Below are positions 1-6,044 of a stretch of 6,412 bases of DNA, one piece after another. The notes beneath the pieces were generated by a model that had not been told where the DNA came from, made no database searches, and worked only from the letters and a program-made list of their open reading frames with translations. Numbering within the stretch: position 1 is the first letter of the stretch; the number at the start of each line of letters is the position of its first letter. The stretch spans positions 1 through 6,412 of the forward strand of contig JAOZLO010000168.1 in assembly GCA_029934775.1 (NCBI GenBank). Reading direction: 5' to 3'. This DNA is from Desulfocapsaceae bacterium. GTDB taxonomy: Bacteria > Desulfobacterota > Desulfobulbia > Desulfobulbales > Desulfocapsaceae. Both the position numbers and the translations under genes were made by a program.

Positions 1-951
1 CTTAAAGCGAATTACAGCGTAGCCGTCTTCTTGTGGGGTGAACGTAGCTGTTGCTCCTTTATGGCTGTATCTGATGCGAACAGTATACTCTCTATCTATA
101 GGAGGTTGTGTTTCAGCGAGCCAGTGAAGATCCTTGGTTGTAATTATATCTTTGAATAACGCCTCATTTTTACCAACAGTGACAGTGTTGCTTTCTCTGT
201 TCAGGGCAATGACATAGAGGGGGGAATCGCTTGAAATGCCTAATCCTCTTCTTTGTCCAACAGTATAGTGGAAAAGACCATGATGGTGACCAAGTAGTTC
301 CCCTGAAGTCGAAATAATAGGGCCATGGTTATCTGTTTCTGGTGAACATGTTTCGAGAAATGATCCTATGCTTATATCCTCCAGAAAGCAGACATCCTGA
401 CTTTCAAGGCCGCGAAAATTATCAAAACCATATTGTTCAACAAACCTATAGGTTGATTCCTTATCTCTTTCCCCTAGAGGAAAGAGAACACGTGAAAGTT
501 GCGTCTGATCCAGCCTTGAAAGGAAATAGGATTGATCTTTTCTGGGATCAACTCCTGAGTAAAGCCGGAATAAGCCATTGTCATCAATAATTGTTGCGTA
601 GTGTCCAGTCGCAATCTTGTCCATTCCATGCTGGAGTATATTTTCCATGAACAAGCCAAATTTGATTTCACGATTACAGACAACGCATGGGTTGGGGGTG
701 AGGCCAGCAAAGTACGTTGAAGAAAAATAGCGGAGTACCTTTTGCTCAAACTCATGACGAAGGTCAATAACATTCAACTTGATGCCAAGCTTTCTAGCAA
801 CGGATTTAACCTTTGCCTCCTGCCTTTCAAAATCGGGTTGGGCTAAATGCATGAAAAATCCTTCTATCTCATAATGCTCTCTGAGGAGAAGTGCACATGC
901 AGTGGAATCAACACCACCACTCATAGCTATGCCGATACGTTTTTCTTTCAC
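1..951 (-). CDS. mnmA: tRNA-specific 2-thiouridylase MnmA (C-terminus beyond window)
   Basis: Cytoplasmic enzyme that adenylates and then thiolates C2 of wobble uridine 34 in tRNA Lys, Glu and Gln, taking sulfur from a persulfide relay. I translated 317 uninterrupted codons. Visible landmarks: ATP-binding PP-loop SGGVDS at residues 11-16, TPNPCVVCNREIKF around 85-98 with catalytic Cys92, ATGHY near 114-118, DPRKDQSYFL at 135-144, SQDVCFL with the second catalytic Cys188, and HYTVGQRRGLGI at 228-239, followed by the start of the C-terminal beta-barrel. The family is usually about 350-370 residues, so roughly 30-50 residues are missing to the left. The start is GTG at 951-949: an in-frame TAA lies two codons upstream, and the next ATG is already inside the PP-loop. 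The ribosome site is weak (AGGGA, about 14 nt upstream). There is no frameshift. It is divergent from trhP, another U34 modification gene. Confidence 0.96.
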   Translation of the reverse strand, partial: MKEKRIGIAMSGGVDSTACALLLREHYEIEGFFMHLAQPDFERQEAKVKSVARKLGIKLNVIDLRHEFEQKVLRYFSSTYFAGLTPNPCVVCNREIKFGLFMENILQHGMDKIATGHYATIIDDNGLFRLYSGVDPRKDQSYFLSRLDQTQLSRVLFPLGERDKESTYRFVEQYGFDNFRGLESQDVCFLEDISIGSFLETCSPETDNHGPIISTSGELLGHHHGLFHYTVGQRRGLGISSDSPLYVIALNRESNTVTVGKNEALFKDIITTKDLHWLAETQPPIDREYTVRIRYSHKGATATFTPQEDGYAVIRFK

Positions 952-1000
952 TGATTAACTTGCAATCCCTGAATGGTTACTCTATTAAGAATGGGTAAAA

Positions 1001-1012
1001 CCCCACAAGGGG
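1001..1012 (-). promoter_or_regulatory. GC-rich mini-hairpin upstream of mnmA
   Basis: Read towards mnmA this is CCCC-TTGT-GGGG followed by TTTTACCC, a 4-bp all-GC stem with a four-base loop that ends 49 nt before the GTG start. The same 12 bases occur in the same gene-relative orientation in the mtnP leader. It may be a leader hairpin or a protein-binding site. It is too short for a convincing terminator, although four T follow it. The role is unknown. Confidence 0.4.
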
Positions 1013-1019
1013 GGATAAG

Positions 1020-1205
1020 TCAGTAGTGTCCGGTTAAGGACTTGCAGGTAAGCGAACTCGTGAGATTCCGAGAGGGTTTGTGGGTTGTTTCTGAAGCGTC
1101 ATCCTGTAAATTTTGAAAATCAAGAAATTTGCAGTAAAAAGCGGAAGAAATCAACTCATAAATCCGTACGATACGTGTTGCAATTTTCTAACCGGACATT
1201 ACTGA
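1020..1205. mobile_element. MITE-like non-autonomous element with 17-bp terminal inverted repeats
   Basis: The left end 1020-1036 (TCAGTAGTGTCCGGTTA) and the complement of the right end 1189-1205 (TCAGTAATGTCCGGTTA) match at 16 of 17 positions, enclosing about 150 bp with no reading frame of note. The interior holds a 10-bp hairpin, CTGTAAATTT (1104-1113) against AAATTTGCAG (1125-1134), with one G-U pair. ATAAGT lies just outside the left end (1015-1020) and again at 1208-1213. AGT also abuts both sides if the ends are taken as CAGTA, so the target duplication is not settled. Small size, matched ends and lack of a transposase fit a deletion derivative of an insertion sequence. From memory such GTCCGGTTA ends occur on DDE-transposase insertion sequences of deltaproteobacteria, but I cannot verify the family. 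It fills most of the mnmA-trhP gap. Confidence 0.7.
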
Positions 1206-1251
1206 GTATAAGTACTTTTAAAAATAAAATAAGGAAGCACATTACTTCACC

Positions 1252-2535
1252 ATGAACAAAAATGAAAGTCTCAAAGGTGTTATCCCGATTATCCCGGAAC
1301 TGCTGGCTCCAGCGGGTAATTATGAAAAACTTGTTACCGCTGTCCATTACGGTGCTGATGCGATTTATCTCGGTGGGAAAATGTTCAGCCTTAGGGCAAA
1401 GGCGGGTAATTTCAATGATGAGGAAATGAGAAGAGGAATAAAATATGGCCATGCCCGTGGTGTAAAAATCTATGTCACTGTCAATATCTTAGCCCATAAT
1501 AATGATTTAGCCGGGTTAAAAGAATATCTTCTCAAATTGCAGGATATGCGAGTTGATGGTTTGATAATATCGGATCCCGGAATTTTGATGATTGCCCATA
1601 AAACTGTACCAGGTTTGCCTGTACATCTATCAACTCAAGCCAATGTCACCAATTACAGTTCGGCTGATTTCTGGTTGAAACATGGTGCCATAAGGTTAAA
1701 TCTGGCAAGAGAACTTTCTTTGAAAGAGATTCAACAAATTAGAGAAAAGGTGCAAGGTGAGTTGGAAGTTTTTGTTCATGGTGCAATCTGTATTTCCTAT
1801 TCCGGGCGCTGCATGCTCTCTAATTATATGAATGGTAGAGATGCAAACCAGGGGAATTGTGCCCATCCCTGTCGCTACAGTTACAAATTGGTAGAGGAAA
1901 AACGACCCGGCGAATATTTTCCGATAGAGGAAGATGAGCGGGGAACTTATATTTTCAATTCTAAGGATCTGTGTCTGCTGGAAAGCCTGCCGCAGCTGGT
2001 TGCTGCCGGAGTCGACTCCTTGAAGATAGAAGGGCGGATGAAATCGATCTTCTATGTCGGTGGGGTGACACGGATTTATCGTGCGGCTCTCGATTATCTG
2101 AGGGAACTCCCTGCACATATGTGGATAGAGCCGAAGTCTATTCGTATACCGCAAGTCTGTATTGATGAAATTTTAAGGACGGGTACCCGGGGTACTACGG
2201 AGAACTTTATCAAGGAAAGGCCGGGAAGTGGCGAGATGATATATTCTTCCTCCAGGGCTGTGCAGACCTATGAACCGGTAGCAGTTATTCGTGAGATCGG
2301 GGCCATTCCCCTGGTCGAAATCCGCAATACGGTTCGCGTTCGTACGGTGATTGAATATATGAGTCGTGGAGTAGATGTGTCAGAGTTCAAAATAGTGGCT
2401 ATGACTGATAAAGAGGGAAGACGTGTTGAGAAGGCTAATCCGGGGAATCAACTGTTTTTGCAAACTGAACCACACCTTGCTTTGGGGGAAGTGAACGGTA
2501 TTCTCAGGCGGAAAAAAGAAGTGAGAAATGTATAA
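1252..2535 (+). CDS. trhP: Peptidase-U32-family tRNA hydroxylation protein, TrhP/YegQ type
   Basis: Despite the family name, the characterised members closest to this one (E. coli YegQ/TrhP, Bacillus YrrN/YrrO) are needed for prephenate-dependent 5-hydroxylation of tRNA uridine 34. The 427 residues begin with the family's ELLAPAGN (16-23) and GADAIYLGG (34-42) strands of a TIM-like barrel. The U32 signature is clear: EVFVHGAICISYSGRCMLS at 172-190. Cys180, Cys187, Cys203 and Cys207 (the last two in GNCAHPC) and Cys241 in SKDLC are candidate ligands for an iron-sulfur cluster, as in UbiU/UbiV. SLKIEGRMKS (256-265) and RGTTENF (313-319) match YegQ, and a beta-rich C-terminal domain spans about 340-425. 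ATG 1252 is the only start after an in-frame TAA at 1225. AAGGAAG lies 14 nt upstream, which is rather far. Protease activity is not implied. The precise paralogue (TrhP versus another U32) is inferred. Confidence 0.88.
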   Translation: MNKNESLKGVIPIIPELLAPAGNYEKLVTAVHYGADAIYLGGKMFSLRAKAGNFNDEEMRRGIKYGHARGVKIYVTVNILAHNNDLAGLKEYLLKLQDMRVDGLIISDPGILMIAHKTVPGLPVHLSTQANVTNYSSADFWLKHGAIRLNLARELSLKEIQQIREKVQGELEVFVHGAICISYSGRCMLSNYMNGRDANQGNCAHPCRYSYKLVEEKRPGEYFPIEEDERGTYIFNSKDLCLLESLPQLVAAGVDSLKIEGRMKSIFYVGGVTRIYRAALDYLRELPAHMWIEPKSIRIPQVCIDEILRTGTRGTTENFIKERPGSGEMIYSSSRAVQTYEPVAVIREIGAIPLVEIRNTVRVRTVIEYMSRGVDVSEFKIVAMTDKEGRRVEKANPGNQLFLQTEPHLALGEVNGILRRKKEVRNV

Positions 2536-2545
2536 ACTGTTACAC

Positions 2546-2579
2546 ACAGGAGTAGGCTCAATGAAGAACAGACTCCTGT
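2546..2579. terminator. Inverted repeat between convergent trhP and asd, possible bidirectional terminator
   Basis: ACAGGAGT (2546-2553) and ACTCCTGT (2572-2579) form a perfect 8-bp stem around an 18-nt loop. It sits 11 nt after the trhP stop and 13 nt beyond the asd stop, where a shared terminator would be expected. No strong T-run follows on either strand and the loop is large, so factor-independent termination is uncertain. Confidence 0.4.
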
Positions 2580-2592
2580 AGAGTAAACTTGT

Positions 2593-3708
2593 TTAAATAA
2601 GGTGCTCAAGGGTAATTTTCAACATTCTGCGGACAGGTTCGGCGGCACCCCAGAGCAGTTGGTCACCAACAGAAAATGCCGTCAGATATTTTGCTCCGAT
2701 ATTCATCTTTCGAATTCGGCCAATTGGTATTGTCAGGGTGCCTGACGCCTTGACCGGAGTAAGCTCATGGGAGGTTATTTCCCTTTCATTTGGAATTACT
2801 TTTACCCACTGGTTATGGCTGGAGATAATTTCTTCAGCTTCCTGGACACCAATATCCTCTTTAAGTTTGATGGTAAAGGCCTGGGAATGACAGCGCATGG
2901 CTCCGACCCGTACACATTGTCCATCGATTGGTATTATCTCTTCAGCTGTTTTTCCTAGAATTTTATTGCTTTCAACGATACCTTTCCATTCCTCTTTTGT
3001 TTGACCGTCTTCAACGGGGATGTCAATCCAGGGGATAAGGCTTGCAGCGAGAGGGACTCCCCAGTTATCCAATGGCAGAGAGCCGTCATTGAGCTTTGCT
3101 GTTATTTTCTTGTCAATGTCAAGGATTGCCGATGAGGGATCTGCCAACAGCTCCGCAACATCCGATTCAATTGCGCCCATTTGACTGATTAGTTCACGCA
3201 TATTCTTGGCTCCGGCACCACTTGCTGCCTGATAGGTCATGGAACTGACCCATTCAATAAGATTTTTATCAAACAGGCCGCCAAGTGCCATAAGCATCAG
3301 CGAGACTGTACAGTTGCCACCAACATAATTTTTTATTCCATTTTTGAGGCCACTATTAATCACCTGGCGGTTAACAGGGTCAAGTACAATTATGGAATCG
3401 TCAGCCATTCTTAAGGTTGATGCGGCATCGATCCAGTAACCACTCCAGTTTTTTCTCAAATCATAATATACAGACGAGGTGTAACTACCTCCCTGGCAAG
3501 ATAAGATGATGTCCATTTCTGCAAGTTTTTCAAGATCCATGGCATCTTCAAGTGGTTTATTTCCTCCAGGCTCTGGACCCGGCTGGCCTATTTGCGAAGT
3601 CGTGAAAAAAAACGGCTCAAATCCATGAAAATCATTTTCGGAATCCATTCGTTCCATCAGAACTGAACCTACCATTCCACGCCATCCAATAAATCCTACT
3701 TTAAGCAT
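2593..3708 (-). CDS. asd: Aspartate-semialdehyde dehydrogenase, E. coli type
   Basis: Cytoplasmic enzyme that reduces aspartyl-4-phosphate with NADPH to aspartate semialdehyde, the branch point to diaminopimelate/lysine, threonine and methionine. At 371 residues it is close to E. coli Asd (367) and alignable along its whole length from memory. The NADP-binding start [11 protein letters not shown] is at 5-15, STSQ-like TTSQIGQ near 36-42, [11 protein letters not shown] at 130-140 with nucleophile Cys133, [11 protein letters not shown] at 158-168, and [11 protein letters not shown] at 272-282 with the active-site His274. The open frame extends 49 codons further upstream, but that part is unlike Asd. 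ATG 3708-3706 is preceded by GGAG with a 6-nt spacer and gives the standard N-terminus, so I take it. It is convergent with trhP and lies 162 bp downstream of lspA on the same strand. The gap contains a TTGAT-N5-ATCAA symmetry but no promoter I would defend. Confidence 0.96.
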   Translation of the reverse strand: MLKVGFIGWRGMVGSVLMERMDSENDFHGFEPFFFTTSQIGQPGPEPGGNKPLEDAMDLEKLAEMDIILSCQGGSYTSSVYYDLRKNWSGYWIDAASTLRMADDSIIVLDPVNRQVINSGLKNGIKNYVGGNCTVSLMLMALGGLFDKNLIEWVSSMTYQAASGAGAKNMRELISQMGAIESDVAELLADPSSAILDIDKKITAKLNDGSLPLDNWGVPLAASLIPWIDIPVEDGQTKEEWKGIVESNKILGKTAEEIIPIDGQCVRVGAMRCHSQAFTIKLKEDIGVQEAEEIISSHNQWVKVIPNEREITSHELTPVKASGTLTIPIGRIRKMNIGAKYLTAFSVGDQLLWGAAEPVRRMLKITLEHLI

Positions 3709-3870
3709 TGTTAGCTCCGTAAAAAAATTGTGATTGTAACATTTTCTACATAAGAAAAATCTGAAACTGCAAATCTTACATGAAAAAGGGAAAAATGCTT
3801 GATAAAAAATCAACATTGCCTGAAATTCAATTTGTGTGAATTCCCGGTAGAACACGGCCGGATGAGAATA

Positions 3871-4380
3871 TCAAGAATCAGTTGCAAGTATGAGGAGACC
3901 AAAAAGAAAAGATCCGGTAAGTATATATATGTCAGCCAGATTCAATATGCCAGTTTTAGCTGACCCAATTCCAAACTGCATGAAGTCTATCACTTTACCA
4001 TTGTTAATGATCCGATCGATAAGATTACTCATGCCACCTCCAGTCAGGACTGCAAGAGAAAAGGTATGTATAATAGTGCGATTTTTCTGTGAAAACAGAT
4101 AGTACAGGCAATATAAAAGGATAATTGCTACACAGATGTTAAGTAAGATAAATTGAACATATTCTGGCATTCCCTTTAAAATTCCTAAAAATCCAGCATT
4201 ATTCTCCACATAGGAAAAAACTATTAAACCTGAGTTTACAGATATTATTTCCTGGTTTTCCAGGAAATTTTTTGCCACTGATTTAGTATATTGGTCTGAA
4301 TAAATAGTAAAAAAAAGTACAGAAAAAACGATCAGCCACTGATTTCTTCTGTGGATGGGTATATGGTCTGTATATTTCAT
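3871..4380 (-). CDS. lspA: Lipoprotein signal peptidase II, divergent LspA
   Basis: Inner-membrane aspartyl protease that removes signal peptides from diacylated prolipoproteins. Taken from ATG 4380 it has 169 residues, the usual length. Hydrophobic segments lie at about 16-27, 75-96, 105-120 and 148-166. The conserved Asp29 in SDQYTK follows the first segment. The catalytic pair is visible: Asp122 in SNLIDR (118-123) after GGG (114-116), and Asp150 in LNLADIYI (146-153), with VIDFMQF between. The substrate-pocket motif reads ENNAGFLG (59-66) rather than the usual NxGAAFG/S, which resembles the GAFL-type side branch of the family. The frame opens earlier with a TTG at 4422, but that would lie almost at the predicted transcription start, so ATG 4380 is preferred. 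The ribosome site is weak (AGGAAA about 12 nt upstream). It may be co-transcribed with asd. Confidence 0.88.
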   Translation of the reverse strand: MKYTDHIPIHRRNQWLIVFSVLFFTIYSDQYTKSVAKNFLENQEIISVNSGLIVFSYVENNAGFLGILKGMPEYVQFILLNICVAIILLYCLYYLFSQKNRTIIHTFSLAVLTGGGMSNLIDRIINNGKVIDFMQFGIGSAKTGILNLADIYILTGSFLFGLLILATDS

Positions 4381-4433
4381 TGGTAAAACAGATTTCCTGG
4401 TTAAAAAGGATTTTGACGCCAACCAAAGATGCC

Positions 4434-4462
4434 ATTATTGACTGAGTATTCTTTTCTGTCAA
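4434..4462 (-). promoter_or_regulatory. sigma70-type promoter for lspA
   Basis: On the minus strand the -35 is TTGACA (4462-4457), a perfect consensus, then 17 nt, then the -10 AATAAT (4439-4434), five of six consensus bases. The start of transcription should fall near 4427, giving a leader of roughly 45 nt before ATG 4380. An imperfect inverted repeat, TTGACTGA (4438-4445) against TCTGTCAA (4455-4462), covers the same stretch and could be an operator. Prediction from pattern only. Confidence 0.7.
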
Positions 4463-4602
4463 CAGTTCTTCCCTATTTGTCCCGGGTCTTATTCTTGAAA
4501 TTCAGCCATTCAGCTCAGTAGACCCTGGTGATGAAAAAACAAGAGGTGAGTATTGTCATTTAAAATGTTGCGTCTAAATGATCGGTCTTTTAAGGTTGCA
4601 TT

Positions 4603-4631
4603 TTGCAAAGTCTGGTGTATTCGATGATAAT
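4603..4631 (+). promoter_or_regulatory. sigma70-type promoter for mtnP-apt
   Basis: TTGCAA (4603-4608), a 17-nt spacer and GATAAT (4626-4631) match the consensus at four and five of six positions. Transcription would begin near 4638, leaving a leader of about 90 nt that contains the GC hairpin. The -35 lies inside the symmetrical sequence TTGCA-TTT-TGCAA (4596-4608), which could be a regulator site. Confidence 0.65.
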
Positions 4632-4653
4632 GAGATAGTTCAAGGTATTTGCG

Positions 4654-4667
4654 ACCCCTTGTGGGGT
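4654..4667 (+). promoter_or_regulatory. GC-rich leader hairpin upstream of mtnP
   Basis: ACCCC-TTGT-GGGGT forms a 5-bp stem with a four-base loop inside the predicted mtnP transcript, 62 nt before the start codon. The core 12 bases are the same as those ahead of mnmA, in the same orientation relative to the gene. No T-run follows, so it is not a terminator. Function unknown. Confidence 0.4.
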
Positions 4668-4716
4668 GTTAGAAAAGCCGTTTAAATCTGTCTATAGCTA
4701 TTACAATGGCGGCATT

Positions 4717-4723
4717 GGAGGAG
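4717..4723 (+). promoter_or_regulatory. Ribosome binding site that fixes the mtnP start
   Basis: GGAGGAG lies 6 nt before ATG 4730, an almost ideal Shine-Dalgarno arrangement. The upstream in-frame ATG at 4706 has no comparable site, and initiation there would make this purine run coding (MAALEENE). The start at 4730 is therefore preferred. Confidence 0.85.
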
Positions 4724-4729
4724 AATGAA

Positions 4730-5482
4730 ATGATTAAAATAGGGATTATTGGAGGATCAGGGCTTGATGATCCGGATATTTTACAGGAAACGGAAGAGGT
4801 AAATATAAAAACTGAATATGGTCGACCTTCCTCTTCGCTGTTATGTGGAAAAATTGATGGAATTGAAACTGTTATTCTTGCAAGGCATGGGAAAAGACAT
4901 CAATACAGCCCTACAGAGGTCAATAACAGGGCAAATATTTCCGCACTAAAAGAGGTCGGAGTTACGCACATTATTGCCACAACAGCTTGCGGAAGCCTCA
5001 GAAAAGAGATTGACAGGGGGCATCTTGTGGTGCTTGATCAGTTTATCGATTTCACCCGGTTCAGAAAAAACAGTTTCCATGATTCCTTTGCCAAAGGCGC
5101 CGTTCATACAGCGATGGCTCATCCCTTTGATAAGGAGTTGCGAAAAAAACTGTATCAAACGGCAGAGAGTCTGGATTATAAAGTTCATCGTTCCGGATGT
5201 GTTATAACGATTGAAGGACCTAGGTTTTCTACAGTTGCCGAGTCAAAAATGTTTAGAATGTGGGGTGCTGATGTTATTAACATGTCCTCTGCACCTGAGG
5301 TGATGTTGGCTAATGAATCTGGAATCCCATATGCGGCAGTGGCAATGTCAACTGATTATGATTGCTGGAAGGAGGATGAAATCCCGGTGAGCTGGAATGA
5401 AATCCTGGCTGTATTTGAAGAAAATGCTGACAATGTCAGGCAACTGCTTGTGAAGGTGATCGGAAGTTTTGTAAAAGAATAA
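4730..5482 (+). CDS. mtnP: S-methyl-5'-thioadenosine phosphorylase (MTAP/PNP family 2)
   Basis: Cytoplasmic phosphorylase that splits methylthioadenosine, the by-product of polyamine synthesis and radical-SAM/autoinducer chemistry, into adenine and methylthioribose-1-phosphate. From ATG 4730 it has 250 residues. It starts with the phosphate-binding IGIIGGSG (4-11), then ARHG (51-54), TTACGSLR (84-91), DQFIDFT (103-109), IEGPRFST (161-168) and INMSSAPEV (183-191). STDYDCWK (207-214) carries the two aspartates (209 and 211) that in human MTAP contact the adenine base, which favours 6-aminopurines over the inosine-type members (MTIP, PNP). The alignment with human MTAP in the C-terminal third is very close. 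It is followed after 16 nt by apt, which uses the adenine released. A purine nucleoside phosphorylase activity is the main alternative, but the DYD motif argues against it. Confidence 0.93.
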   Translation: MIKIGIIGGSGLDDPDILQETEEVNIKTEYGRPSSSLLCGKIDGIETVILARHGKRHQYSPTEVNNRANISALKEVGVTHIIATTACGSLRKEIDRGHLVVLDQFIDFTRFRKNSFHDSFAKGAVHTAMAHPFDKELRKKLYQTAESLDYKVHRSGCVITIEGPRFSTVAESKMFRMWGADVINMSSAPEVMLANESGIPYAAVAMSTDYDCWKEDEIPVSWNEILAVFEENADNVRQLLVKVIGSFVKE

Positions 5483-5498
5483 AAAAAGAGGAAAATAG

Positions 5499-6020
5499 AT
5501 GAATTTAAAAGAAAGTGTTAGAAGTATTCACGGTTGGCCTATTGAGGGAGTGATTTTCAGAGATCTGACAACCCTGATGCTTGATCCAGATGCATTCAAA
5601 GAGTCCTGTGATATTCTCTACGAGAGATATAAAGACCGTGATCTCGATAAAATTGTGGCGATTGATGCCAGAGGGTTCGTTTTTGGTGCAGTGCTGGCAT
5701 ATAAAATGGGCTTAGGTCTTATTCCCGTGCGAAAGAAAGGAAAGCTTCCTGGAGAGACGATTGAAGAATCATATGACCTTGAATATGGATCGGGGACCTT
5801 GGAAATTCATAAGGATGCCATATCTAAAGGTGAGAAGGTTGTTATTGTCGACGATTTAATTGCAACAGGAGGTACTGTTGGTGCAACCGTTCGGCTTGTC
5901 GAAAAACTTGGTGCAGATATCATTGAGTGTGCGTTTCTCATAGAATTGCCTGACCTGAAAGGACGGGAGAAAATAAAGAGTTGTGAGGTGTTTGCTATAA
6001 TGGCGTTTGAAGGTGATTAA
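5499..6020 (+). CDS. apt: Adenine phosphoribosyltransferase
   Basis: Cytoplasmic type I phosphoribosyltransferase: adenine + PRPP gives AMP + pyrophosphate. At 173 residues it has the usual family length. N-terminal PIEGVIFRDLTTLM (14-27) matches the Apt pattern GVxFRDITPLL. DARGFVFG (56-63) precedes the flexible loop VRKKGKLPGET (77-87) and SYDLEYG (91-97). The PRPP-binding signature VVIVDDLIATGGT occupies 114-126. The ATG has a good ribosome site (AGAGGA, 6-nt spacer) and sits 16 nt after the mtnP stop with no promoter or terminator between, so the two are very likely one operon. The stop codon lies within a perfect 12-bp palindrome, TAATGCGCATTA (6018-6029). It converges on the SGNH-protein gene, with only 24 bp between the two stops. 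Confidence 0.96.
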   Translation: MNLKESVRSIHGWPIEGVIFRDLTTLMLDPDAFKESCDILYERYKDRDLDKIVAIDARGFVFGAVLAYKMGLGLIPVRKKGKLPGETIEESYDLEYGSGTLEIHKDAISKGEKVVIVDDLIATGGTVGATVRLVEKLGADIIECAFLIELPDLKGREKIKSCEVFAIMAFEGD

Positions 6021-6044
6021 TGCGCATTAGGTTTTAGGGGAGTG

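Larger units (their letters stand above)
4381..4729. other. Divergent control region between lspA and mtnP
   Basis: About 350 bases without a convincing gene. It holds the lspA promoter (4434-4462), the mtnP promoter (4603-4631), a GC hairpin in the mtnP leader (4654-4667) and the mtnP ribosome site (4717-4723). Between the two promoters (4463-4602) I see AT-rich sequence with no RNA gene, recognisable riboswitch or repeat. Confidence 0.7.

Noticed and set aside
31..41. CTTGTGGGGTG near the left edge, a partial match to the leader hairpin motif
   Set aside because: It lies in mnmA coding sequence and lacks the left CCCC arm, so it is likely chance.
342..773. Short open frames on both strands between 342-590 and 474-773
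   Set aside because: They overlap mnmA, which translates cleanly through the whole region with all family motifs. They are shadow frames.
3799..3813. TTGAT-N5-ATCAA upstream of asd, resembling an FNR/CRP-family box
   Set aside because: The FNR-type site has a 4-base spacer and here it is 5 in an A/T run. No supporting promoter could be placed, so it is not annotated.
3709..3855. 49-codon upstream extension of the asd frame
   Set aside because: The extra residues are unlike any Asd N-terminus, and ATG 3708 has a good Shine-Dalgarno site and the standard start of the protein.
4381..4422. Longer LspA starting at TTG 4422
   Set aside because: It would begin within a few bases of the predicted transcription start and make the protein longer than usual. 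ATG 4380 gives the typical length.
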